Below, piece after piece: positions 1-6,886 of a DNA stretch of 18,036 nucleotides (position 1 is the first letter of the stretch; the number at the start of each line of letters is the position of its first letter). Position numbers and translations under genes: made by a program. Below the pieces are notes generated by a model. That model was not told where the DNA came from and ran no database searches. It saw nothing but the letters and a program-made list of their open reading frames with translations. The DNA lies in NCBI GenBank assembly GCA_002398105.1, contig DHCD01000003.1, positions 1,155 to 19,190 of the forward strand, written 5' to 3'. The DNA is from Syntrophomonas sp. UBA4911 (GTDB lineage: Bacteria > Bacillota > Syntrophomonadia > Syntrophomonadales > Syntrophomonadaceae).

Positions 1-36
1 GACAGGTATCGGCGTCATGATATCTTGTACTTGCAT
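1..36 (-). CDS. CBS-domain protein, N-terminal fragment (cut by window edge)
   Basis: Only the first 12 codons are in the window, reading MQVQDIMTPIPV. The pattern V-x-DIMT-x-x-PV is the usual opening of a CBS domain, a module that binds adenine nucleotides and acts as an energy or ligand sensor in regulatory proteins and transporters. The ATG at 34-36 is preceded by AGGAGAGG with 5 bases of spacing, which supports a real start. The gene is on the same strand as the liv genes and begins 155 bases after the livF stop, so it may be the last gene of that unit or have its own promoter. The rest of the protein, including any second CBS or ACT domain, cannot be seen. Confidence 0.72.
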   Translation of the reverse strand, partial: MQVQDIMTPIPV

Positions 37-87
37 TAATACCTCTCCTAGCAGTTATAATAATAATTGCTCTACCGGCAATAAGTA

Positions 88-103
88 AAAAACAATTGTT
101 TTT
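88..103. promoter_or_regulatory. 16-bp perfect palindrome upstream of the CBS gene
   Basis: The sequence AAAAACAATTGTTTTT is a perfect inverted repeat. It lies about 50 bases upstream of the CBS-protein start, in an AT-rich 155-bp gap between that gene and livF. The position suits an operator or part of a promoter, but AT-rich palindromes also arise by chance. I see no convincing -35/-10 pair and no T-tract terminator for livF in this gap. Confidence 0.3.
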
Positions 104-191
104 ATAAGCCATAAAATATTATTTTTAACAAATTTCCAAAATATATTATCCTTTCAGCAAATAATATATATTCTGTCCCACTTTTTTGGGG

Positions 192-896
192 TTACATCCC
201 CAGATAAGCCTTTTTGATATGAGGGTTATTCAAAAGCTGGTCAGAAGAACCTTCCATGGAAATAAATCCATTTTCCAGAACATAACCCCGTTTGCTCAAG
301 CCCAATGCTTTTTTTACATTTTGTTCAACTATAAGCACGGTAATCTTTTGTTCAACTATTTTGGCAATAACCTCGAATACTGTGCTTACCAATAACGGAG
401 ACAATCCCATGGAAGGTTCGTCCAGCATCAGCAAGCGCGGTTCAGCCATTAAAGCCCTGCCGATAGCCAACATTTGCTGCTCTCCTCCGCTCATCGTACG
501 TCCTATCTGGTTTTGGCGTTCAGCCAGGCGGGGCAACAGGTCAAAGACATATTCCAGATTTTGTTTCGCCTTAGCCTTGGCCCGGGGTAAAGAAGCACCG
601 ATCATCAGGTTCTCATATACGGTCATGAGCGGAAAGATCCTTCTGCCTTCAGGAACCTGAACGATTCCCAATTCCGTTATTTTATGAGGAGGAAGGTTAT
701 CAATTCTCTGATCTTCCACCCATATTTCACCCTTTTTAGGGCTTAAAATTCCGGAAATGGTATTGAGCAGGGTGGTTTTTCCGGAACCATTAGCCCCGAC
801 AATACTTACTATTTCTCCTTCATCCACGTTTAAAGAGATATTTTTCAAAACGGTTATATCACCATAGCCGGAGTCTAACTCTTTTATCCTAAGCAT
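192..896 (-). CDS. livF: LivF-type ABC transporter ATPase (branched-chain amino acid family)
   Basis: This is one of the two cytoplasmic ATPases that drive a HAAT-family importer. In 234 residues it has Walker A GANGSGKT (34-41), the Q-loop Gln80, an intact ABC signature MSGGEQQ (135-141) and Walker B LLMLDEP (155-161). The segment after it reads VEQN, with Gln where many ABC ATPases have the H-loop His, as is usual for LivF. I chose the ATG at 896 because a GGGGG run sits 6 bases upstream of it. An ATG at 902 would leave no spacing. The start overlaps the livG stop by 8 bases, which implies translational coupling. It is the last gene of the livKHMGF order. The family is certain; the substrate is not fixed by the ATPase. 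Confidence 0.93.
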   Translation of the reverse strand: MLRIKELDSGYGDITVLKNISLNVDEGEIVSIVGANGSGKTTLLNTISGILSPKKGEIWVEDQRIDNLPPHKITELGIVQVPEGRRIFPLMTVYENLMIGASLPRAKAKAKQNLEYVFDLLPRLAERQNQIGRTMSGGEQQMLAIGRALMAEPRLLMLDEPSMGLSPLLVSTVFEVIAKIVEQKITVLIVEQNVKKALGLSKRGYVLENGFISMEGSSDQLLNNPHIKKAYLGM

Positions 897-1614
897 AATC
901 ATCCCCCAAATACGCTTTAATTACCTCTTCATTACCGGTTACCTGTTCAGGGGTTCCCTCGGCAAGTTTCTGACCATAGTTTAAAACTACGATACGCTCG
1001 CAAATGGCCATGGTTGCCTGCAGAACATGCTCTATCATCAAAATTGTAACTCCATCCTTGATCATGGACTTAATCAATAAAACCGCATCCTGGATCTCAG
1101 TGGGATTCAATCCGGCCAGCACTTCATCCAAAAGCATCAATTTCGGACGGGTGGCTAAAGCTTTGGCCATCTCAAGTCTTTTGCGTTCGGGAATGGTTAA
1201 ACTGGCAGCCAATTTATCTCTTTTAGACTGCAAACCCATTTTCTCCATTACTTCTGAGGCAATCTGCCTGGCTTCCTGGGTCTTGGCGGTATTAACAAAG
1301 GCGCCCGCCATAATATTTTGTAAGACCGTCATTTTGCCGAAAGGTTTTACTACCTGAAAGGTACGGCCGATACCTTTCTTGCATATCTCGTTAGGAGGCA
1401 ATCCGGTAATATCTTCATTGTCAAAAATAACCTTTCCCTCCGACGGCTTATAAACCCCGACCACGAGATTGAAAGCTGTAGTCTTTCCCGCCCCGTTAGG
1501 CCCGATTAAACCCACTGCTTCGCCGGTATTCACCTTCATATTAAGCTTATTGACCGCACAAAGTCCGCCAAATCGAACTGTCAAGTCTTGAAGCTCTAAA
1601 AGAGTATTTTGCAC
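889..1614 (-). CDS. livG: LivG-type ABC transporter ATPase (branched-chain amino acid family)
   Basis: This is the second ATPase of the importer, 241 residues. Walker A GPNGAGKTT is at 38-46, the Q-loop is Gln87 in GRTFQ, Walker B LMLLDE is at 159-164 and the H-loop is His196. The LSGGQ signature is degenerate: the segment at 139-152 reads LTIPERKRLEMAKA, and Walker B is followed by VLAGLNPTE. I believe this variant recurs in a LivG subfamily, so it need not mean inactivity. The start is GTG at 1614, because AAGGAGG lies 8 bases upstream of it; a longer GTG at 1623 would fall inside that ribosome binding site. It lies 15 bases after livM and overlaps livF. Confidence 0.92.
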   Translation of the reverse strand: MQNTLLELQDLTVRFGGLCAVNKLNMKVNTGEAVGLIGPNGAGKTTAFNLVVGVYKPSEGKVIFDNEDITGLPPNEICKKGIGRTFQVVKPFGKMTVLQNIMAGAFVNTAKTQEARQIASEVMEKMGLQSKRDKLAASLTIPERKRLEMAKALATRPKLMLLDEVLAGLNPTEIQDAVLLIKSMIKDGVTILMIEHVLQATMAICERIVVLNYGQKLAEGTPEQVTGNEEVIKAYLGDDYA

Positions 1615-1629
1615 TGCTACCACCTCCTT

Positions 1630-2625
1630 CTAATGTTGTTCCCTTGATAATCGCTCTTTCAGTTTATCGAACAATGCAATAATTCCCGAAGGCTGTTTAA
1701 TAATTATTATGAGGACAATCAGTCCGTAAACAAACAAATGCAGTCCCATAAGCTGTCCGCCCAAATAGAAACGAATGAATTCACTGACCAATGACAGCAA
1801 GATTCCGCCTATAACCGGACCGAATACCGTACCGGCGCCCCCGACTATAGTCATGAACACCATCTGGGTAGACATGGATACCGCCCCGGCCACAGCATTA
1901 GGTTCCAGATACCGGATCAGCATGGCGTAAAATACACCGCCCAGGGCGGTCATAAACGCGCTGATGGCGCCGGCAATCAGTTTATTATTGCGCACATTGA
2001 TGCCTATGGCGGCAGCTGCGTCTTCATCTTCCCTTAATGCTACCAGGTAATACCCCAGCCGTGAATCCTTAATCTTCTTGGCCGCGATTATGCCCAGTAC
2101 CAGCAATATCAATATGATATAGTAATAAGGAACTTTGGAACTGAATTGGAAAGCGGCCCAAGAGTTTCCTACGGTCTTTAAGATCAGCCCTTCGGCTCCG
2201 CCGACATGAAATTTACCCACATCGCCGATACTGTTGATAAGAACTATAACCCCTTCCGAGATCGCCACGGTGGCCAGAGCATAATAGGCGCCCCTTAAGC
2301 CGAAGGTTGGAAATCCTATTACCAGGCTGATCAGTACTGCTACTGCTCCGGCTATGAACATGCCCAACCAGGGTGATAATCCCAAGGTATTAAATAGCAT
2401 AACGGTTACGTAGGCTCCTACTGCCGTATAAATACCATGTCCCAGGGAAAGCTGCCCGGCGAATCCGCCGATTATATTCCAGCTGGTAGCCAGATAAGCC
2501 CATAAAAGGCACATAATAATAACATGCAGAAAATAGGGCTTGGTAACAAACATAGGAATAAGCAGTAAAATAACAGCTAAACCTGCCCATAGAATGATGG
2601 TCTTTTTATTGTTTTTCTCTATCAT
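1630..2625 (-). CDS. livM: LivM-type ABC transporter permease
   Basis: This is an integral membrane permease subunit of 331 residues, rich in hydrophobic helices from residue 10 to 310. Typical LivM features are WNIIGGFAGQLSLGHG (49-64) and the cytoplasmic ATPase-contact loop REDEDAAAAIGIN (198-210), followed by GGAGTVFGPVIGG (262-274). The start is the ATG at 2625, 8 bases after the livH stop, with GGTAGGTG overlapping that stop as ribosome binding site. A TTG at 2640 in the same frame would put the start inside livH and inside the binding site, so I rejected it. It forms the channel with LivH. Confidence 0.93.
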   Translation of the reverse strand: MIEKNNKKTIILWAGLAVILLLIPMFVTKPYFLHVIIMCLLWAYLATSWNIIGGFAGQLSLGHGIYTAVGAYVTVMLFNTLGLSPWLGMFIAGAVAVLISLVIGFPTFGLRGAYYALATVAISEGVIVLINSIGDVGKFHVGGAEGLILKTVGNSWAAFQFSSKVPYYYIILILLVLGIIAAKKIKDSRLGYYLVALREDEDAAAAIGINVRNNKLIAGAISAFMTALGGVFYAMLIRYLEPNAVAGAVSMSTQMVFMTIVGGAGTVFGPVIGGILLSLVSEFIRFYLGGQLMGLHLFVYGLIVLIIIIKQPSGIIALFDKLKERLSREQH

Positions 2626-2633
2626 TCTTACAC

Positions 2634-3515
2634 CTACCAATCATAGGGTGAGCCAAATATACCAGTCGGCTTGACAAAAAGGACCAGTAAGAATACCAGA
2701 TAAACCAGCATAGCTGTCAAAGTTGCAGCCATATACTGAGCCCCTATGGATTCAATCAAGCCTATTATAACGCCGCCTAAAACTGCGCCTGGTATACTGC
2801 CCAAACCGCCTAAAACTACGACAATAAAAGCTTTGGTCATAAATACCGCTCCCACCGAGGGATGAACATAATAAAAAGGAATTAATACTACTGCCGCTAC
2901 GGATAACAATGCGGTTCCTATGCCAAAGGCAATGGCATAAGTTTTAGGGACGTCAATACCCATTAACGCTGCTGCATTGCGATCCTGTCCGGTAGCCCGG
3001 ATATTGCATCCCACCTGGGTACGGTGAAGAAATAAATAGAAGATTCCCGCTGCCAGCAAGGCAATGATCAAGCCATAAAACCGCGCAGCGCTCACCGTAA
3101 CCGGTCCCAAGGCTATAGTCGAAGTGGAGAAGCTGGTTTTAGCCATCACATAGTCGGCGCCAAAAACCATTAAGGCAGCATTTTCCAGAACAATGGCCAG
3201 AGCTGCGGTAAGCAAGAGCACGGCGACAGGTTCGCGCACGTCCTTTTGTTCATCCAAAACCGGTTTAATAAGGCATCTCTCGCAGATATACCCGACCGCA
3301 AACATGATCGGACCTACTATAATCACTAATATATAAGGATTAATACCGGTTGCTGCCCAGAGCCAGTAAGATACCATCATGGATAACATAAGCAGAGCTC
3401 CCTGGGCAAAGTTGATAATCCTCATAATCCCAAATATCAGGGTCAGCCCCAGGGCGATCAAACCGTAGATCGCACCCATGCTAAGGCCATTTGCTACTAC
3501 TGACAAAAAGCCCAT
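2634..3515 (-). CDS. livH: LivH-type ABC transporter permease
   Basis: This is the other permease subunit, 293 residues, hydrophobic throughout. The N-terminus GLSMGAIYGLIALGLTLIFG (10-29) and the MRIINFAQG segment (31-39) are hallmarks of LivH. The ATPase-contact loop GQDRNAAALMGID is at 176-188, and VVLGGLGSIPGAVLGG (233-248) is the conserved late segment. The start ATG is at 3515, with AAGGGGTG about 11 bases upstream. The gene follows livK after 91 bases that contain a strong hairpin, so its expression relative to livK may be reduced by that structure. Confidence 0.93.
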   Translation of the reverse strand: MGFLSVVANGLSMGAIYGLIALGLTLIFGIMRIINFAQGALLMLSMMVSYWLWAATGINPYILVIIVGPIMFAVGYICERCLIKPVLDEQKDVREPVAVLLLTAALAIVLENAALMVFGADYVMAKTSFSTSTIALGPVTVSAARFYGLIIALLAAGIFYLFLHRTQVGCNIRATGQDRNAAALMGIDVPKTYAIAFGIGTALLSVAAVVLIPFYYVHPSVGAVFMTKAFIVVVLGGLGSIPGAVLGGVIIGLIESIGAQYMAATLTAMLVYLVFLLVLFVKPTGIFGSPYDW

Positions 3516-3555
3516 CTTTCAGGTAACACCCCTTTCATATTTCCTAGGGAGGATG

Positions 3556-3587
3556 GAGATTGACCAGAAATAATCCTGGTCAATCTC
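3556..3587 (-). promoter_or_regulatory. Intercistronic 12-bp stem-loop between livK and livH
   Basis: The arms GAGATTGACCAG (3556-3567) and CTGGTCAATCTC (3576-3587) pair perfectly around an 8-base loop. On the transcribed minus strand no T-tract follows, so it does not look like an efficient intrinsic terminator. In other importers, hairpins placed between the binding-protein gene and permease genes protect the upstream mRNA from 3' decay and allow more binding protein than permease. I infer that role here from position and structure. Confidence 0.6.
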
Positions 3588-3606
3588 TCATATCTTTTAT
3601 AAAAAT

Positions 3607-4872
3607 TTAATTGCCGGCGCCAGGATAGGGCCAAACTATCTGCGAGCCAACCCGGGCCTCCTTTTCCGGCCATACGGTAACGCGTTCCATTTTTCCATTT
3701 ACTTTTTGATACTGACAAATTACCAGCGGTGCGTTTATCATCTGCCCGGTTTCGTCAAACTTGGTTTGCGATGCATACATCTGAGCCGGACCGGACTGCA
3801 GATCGGTGGCCACAAAGGCTTCGCGCAGCTTATCAGGTTCGGTAGAGCCGGCCTTCTCCAGGGCATCTTTGATTACATACATTCCCGCATAGGCCTTAAC
3901 TGCTTCCGCGTTCATAGCATAGCCGTATTTCTCCTGGAAGCGTTTGTTGATTTCCTGAGAATTGGGCCTGTTGACATCCGGTTCCCAGGTCGAGATATCA
4001 AAAAAGTTCTCTGAGGCGTCACCGGCCAGATCGTAATAAGTCGGATCGGCAAATCCGCCGCTGGTGCCTATAAATGCCAGAGGTTTAACCTGATGCTCAG
4101 CAAAAGTTTTAGTCAGCAGGGCCGCATCAGATACATAAGATACCATCATAATGATATCCGGATTTAATTTTTTAGCCTTTAATACCACTGGAGTAAGGTC
4201 GGAGGAATTGGCCGGATACGGCTCTTTCATTACAATCTCCAAACCTGCTTCAGGCAGATATTTTTCCCAGGCTCTGACTGCCCCCTGCCCCCAGGCGGTA
4301 TTTTCATAAATCAGGCCGACGGTTTTTACCGGAGTATTATATTTTTGGGCCATTGAAGTTATAAATTCGGTCTGAGCCCGATTTCTCCAGCTGGTCTTTT
4401 CCGCTAAACGGAAAATATATTTAAAACCACGCTCGGTTATCTGATCTTCGGAAGGAACATCTACAAAGTAAGGTATCTGGTAACGCTCGGCAACTTCAGT
4501 GGAAGGCATGGCAACACCACTCTGGTAACAGCCGGTGATTAAAGCTACCTCTTCCTGAGTAATCAACCGTTCTGCTTCCGATACTCCAGTCGCAGGGTCG
4601 CCTTTGCTATCGGCATACACCATTTTTATTTTGGCTCCGCCCATTGATTCTATACCACCAGCCGCATTAATTTCTTCTATAGCCATATCGCGCGCTTGTT
4701 GTCCAATTTTACCCAAAGGAGCCTGTGAACCTGATAGAGGAAGTATTGTACCCATTTTTATTTCTTTAGCATCTTCGCTACCGCCGCCTTGTCCTCCGCA
4801 GCCGGCACCCAAGGTAAGCACCATAACTGCGGTTAACAGCAAGCTAACAATCTTTCCACTTTTCTTTTTCAT
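3607..4872 (-). CDS. livK: LivK-type substrate-binding lipoprotein of the ABC importer
   Basis: This is a 421-residue extracytoplasmic binding protein that delivers substrate to LivHM. A signal peptide begins with MKKKSGK and a hydrophobic stretch (8-22), and LGAGC places the lipid-anchored Cys at 25. The -3 residue is Gly rather than the usual Leu, so the lipobox is slightly atypical. The mature part starts with the family hallmark GTILPLSGSQAPLG (41-54) and AIEEINAAGGI, matching the periplasmic-binding-protein type 1 fold. The ATG has GAGGAGG 8 bases upstream. It follows the CoA-transferase after a 195-bp gap that holds a minor inverted repeat TGCTG-N5-CAGCA (4940-4954) and no gene. The ligand is unknown: relatives bind branched-chain amino acids, amides, GABA or short acids. 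Confidence 0.92.
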   Translation of the reverse strand: MKKKSGKIVSLLLTAVMVLTLGAGCGGQGGGSEDAKEIKMGTILPLSGSQAPLGKIGQQARDMAIEEINAAGGIESMGGAKIKMVYADSKGDPATGVSEAERLITQEEVALITGCYQSGVAMPSTEVAERYQIPYFVDVPSEDQITERGFKYIFRLAEKTSWRNRAQTEFITSMAQKYNTPVKTVGLIYENTAWGQGAVRAWEKYLPEAGLEIVMKEPYPANSSDLTPVVLKAKKLNPDIIMMVSYVSDAALLTKTFAEHQVKPLAFIGTSGGFADPTYYDLAGDASENFFDISTWEPDVNRPNSQEINKRFQEKYGYAMNAEAVKAYAGMYVIKDALEKAGSTEPDKLREAFVATDLQSGPAQMYASQTKFDETGQMINAPLVICQYQKVNGKMERVTVWPEKEARVGSQIVWPYPGAGN

Positions 4873-5067
4873 CCCATACGCCTCCTCTTTTTAATGGATA
4901 ATGCGTGGCCCAACAGAATTGACTAACACATGAGCTTGGTGCTGATGACCAGCAGCATTATCTTTTCTCCAGTACCAGCATTTCGTTTTTATTCGTATCG
5001 GCTACCACCTACCTTATTATTTGTATATTCCCAGACTGACATTACTGCAGTCGCTCCGGCTAAATAA

Positions 5068-6369
5068 CTAGAAAGAAAAATAAGTTCTATAAGCGTCATG
5101 TCTTATTTCAGCTCTAAAATCAGGATGAGCTATATTAATTAAAGCTTCCATTCTCTCTTTCACAGTTTTGGCTTTCATAGAGGCAATCCCATATTCGGTT
5201 ACAATATAATCGGTATCGTGCCTGGAAGTAGTTACGGCCGAACCCCGGGCCAGAACCGAGACGATCCTGCTTACTTTTCCTTTTTTGGCAGTGGCCGGGA
5301 AGGCGATTATTGATTTTCCTCCCGGAGAACGGGCCGCGCCTCTGATGAAATCAACCTGTCCCCCCACCCCGCTGAATTGCATGGGTCCCAGGGTATCAGC
5401 TGCCACCTGCCCTAAAACATCTACTTCCAAAGCTGAATTTATAGCCGTCATGCGATAATTCTGGGCTACCACAAAGGGATCATTGGTGTAGTCTTCCGGG
5501 TACAAAGCTATAGCGGCATTCTCATGTACCCAATTATAAAGCTCCGGCGTTCCCATAATAAAGTTGGATACCACTTTGCCGGGATGCAGCGTTTTGCTTT
5601 TCCCGTTGATAACTCCTTCTTCCACCAGGCCTCTGACTCCATCGGAAAATAATTCGGTATGCACGCCCAGATCATGTTTATTATGCAGGAAGCTCAGTAT
5701 TGCATCAGGTATAGAGCCTATTCCCAGCTGTAAGGTAGCCCCATCCTCTATCAGTGAGGCGGCATTCATACCGATCTGTTCTTCCACTGGTCCAATCGTT
5801 GGGGGCTGAAGTACAATAAGGGGCTCTTCGGCAGGTACAAAATAATCAATTTCACTAACATGTAAAAGAGTATCTCCATAAGTACGGGGCATCTCCGGAT
5901 TTACCTGGGCGATGACTATCTTTGCGGCTCTGGCTGCCTGAATGGTATAATCTATGGATATACCCAGAGAGCAATAGCCATGATTGTCCGGCGGGGTCAC
6001 CGTAACCATAGCAACGTCAAGCGGCACCTTGCCGGAAAGAAATAAATCGGGAATTTCCGATATAAAACAGGGGGTAAAATCAGCCCGCCCTTCGGCTATG
6101 GCTTTTCTGGTCGGGGCACTTCCAAACAAAGAATTCAGTCTAAAATGCCCTTGCATTTCGGGTTCAACATAAGAGGAGTCTCCCATGGCAACTCTTTGAA
6201 TTATTTCAACATCCTCCAGCTCATGCGCCCTTGCTACCAGCGCCCGGGTTAATACCTGAGGTTCCCCGCAGGCATGTCCCAATATTACCCGTTGTCCAGA
6301 TTTAACGCATTTTACTGCTTCTGAAGGTGTACAAATACGTTCACTGTAATAATTTTGCCAATCAAGCAC
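5068..6369 (-). CDS. abfT: 4-hydroxybutyrate-type CoA-transferase (acetyl-CoA hydrolase/transferase family)
   Basis: This 433-residue protein probably moves CoA from acetyl-CoA (or butyryl-CoA) to a short carboxylic acid in the cytoplasm. Family features include GHACGEPQ (31-38), the GIGSIPDA loop (216-223) and the expected catalytic Glu239 in HTELFSDG, which forms the glutamyl-CoA thioester. Late segments GGQVDFIRGAARSPGGKSI and TEYGIASMKAKT are also typical. The length fits the family. The start is GTG at 6369 with GGAAAGGAG 9 bases upstream. A strong sigma-54 promoter match lies about 50 bases upstream of the start. The divergent neighbour abfD makes 4-hydroxybutyrate the most likely acceptor. 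Butyrate or acetate acceptors cannot be excluded, so the symbol is an inference from context. Confidence 0.88.
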   Translation of the reverse strand: MLDWQNYYSERICTPSEAVKCVKSGQRVILGHACGEPQVLTRALVARAHELEDVEIIQRVAMGDSSYVEPEMQGHFRLNSLFGSAPTRKAIAEGRADFTPCFISEIPDLFLSGKVPLDVAMVTVTPPDNHGYCSLGISIDYTIQAARAAKIVIAQVNPEMPRTYGDTLLHVSEIDYFVPAEEPLIVLQPPTIGPVEEQIGMNAASLIEDGATLQLGIGSIPDAILSFLHNKHDLGVHTELFSDGVRGLVEEGVINGKSKTLHPGKVVSNFIMGTPELYNWVHENAAIALYPEDYTNDPFVVAQNYRMTAINSALEVDVLGQVAADTLGPMQFSGVGGQVDFIRGAARSPGGKSIIAFPATAKKGKVSRIVSVLARGSAVTTSRHDTDYIVTEYGIASMKAKTVKERMEALINIAHPDFRAEIRHDAYRTYFSF

Positions 6370-6415
6370 TGTTCCCTACTCCTTTCCATAGTTTATCAAA
6401 CCACTACTCTATATT

Positions 6416-6431
6416 TGCAAGTTGCATGCCA
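6416..6431 (-). promoter_or_regulatory. Sigma-54 (-24/-12) promoter for the CoA-transferase gene
   Basis: Read on the minus strand the site is TGGCATGCAACTTGCA. Against the consensus TGGCACG-N4-TTGCW only one defined base differs, and the invariant GG and GC are exactly 10 bases apart. The predicted transcript would begin near 6405, giving a leader of about 35 bases before the GTG start at 6369, which is a natural distance. Such promoters need an enhancer-binding activator, whose sites could be among the inverted repeats further upstream. Confidence 0.68.
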
Positions 6432-6532
6432 ATTCCTATAAATAATCAACCAGGCAAACATTAATGGTTTATAATAGAATTTGTTTATTGGAATCAGTTT
6501 TCGGTTTGAACCTTTTTAGAATCACAGAAAAT

Positions 6533-6549
6533 TTTTAGGTCTCCTAAAA
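6533..6549. promoter_or_regulatory. 17-bp inverted repeat, possible activator or operator site
   Basis: TTTTAGG-TCT-CCTAAAA has perfect 7-bp arms, with further partial symmetry outside (CAGA at 6525-6528 and TCTG at 6552-6555). It lies about 100 bases upstream of the leftward sigma-54 match and about 235 bases upstream of the rightward one, within the range for enhancer-binding proteins. It could also be an operator for an unrelated regulator. Confidence 0.42.
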
Positions 6550-6782
6550 TCTCTGTAAATCCGCATTTCTTATCATGAGATTCATTTTAGGTTCGCTATA
6601 TGGCAATTGATTCGCATACGGTTCATGGACTTGCCGGTTTCAATTGCATTCATTTCTTATTGAAAACTACCAACTTCAGGGCTTCCCCGCTTAAATAGGT
6701 GGTAATTCTCTTCCTTTTTCATCCCTAATTCTTCGCTTGAATCATTGGGCAAGGTAAAACCTAGCAACGGAAATACCTTACA

Positions 6783-6798
6783 TGGTATAAAAATTGCA
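6783..6798 (+). promoter_or_regulatory. Sigma-54 (-24/-12) promoter for abfD
   Basis: The site TGGTATAAAAATTGCA keeps the -24 TGG, a perfect -12 TTGCA and the invariant 10-base spacing between GG and GC. It departs from consensus at the C positions of TGGCAC. A start near 6809 would leave a leader of about 77 bases before abfD. It is weaker than the leftward site, but a match on each side of the same intergenic region makes chance less likely. Confidence 0.55.
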
Positions 6799-6886
6799 AT
6801 ATAAATTTAACATCTGCTTAAACATTCCGGCTGCGCAGTAATTTGATTTACCAATAAGGATTAACGTAGAAAGGCGGGGTAGGAAA

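Larger units (their letters stand above)
6370..6886. other. 517-bp divergent regulatory region between abfT and abfD
   Basis: I see no gene here. The region holds a sigma-54 match for each flanking gene, the 17-bp inverted repeat at 6533-6549, a GCAATTGA / TCAATTGC inverted pair (6603-6610 and 6640-6647, 29 bases apart), GGTT-TG-AACC at 6503-6512, and an AAGGTA / TACCTT pair (6751-6756 and 6774-6779) just upstream of the abfD promoter match. The length and symmetric layout suit shared control by an enhancer-binding activator, though no activator gene is in the window. Confidence 0.6.

Noticed and set aside
188..201. GGGG-TTACAT-CCCC stem at the end of livF
   Set aside because: The stem is only 4 bp, it includes the livF stop codon, and on the transcribed strand an A-tract rather than a T-tract follows. 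It is not a credible terminator.
2626..2640. Longer LivM start (TTG at 2640)
   Set aside because: It would begin inside livH and inside the GGTAGGTG ribosome binding site used by the ATG at 2625.
4940..4954. TGCTG-ATGAC-CAGCA inverted repeat upstream of livK
   Set aside because: Arms of 5 bp are common by chance, and I found no convincing promoter element beside it, so I list it only within the livK entry.
6601..6616. Third sigma-54-like site TGGCAATTGATTCGCA on the plus strand
   Set aside because: The GG and GC spacing is right, but the -12 element is TCGCA instead of TTGCA and it would give a 260-base leader to abfD. It also overlaps an inverted repeat. The site at 6783 is better placed.
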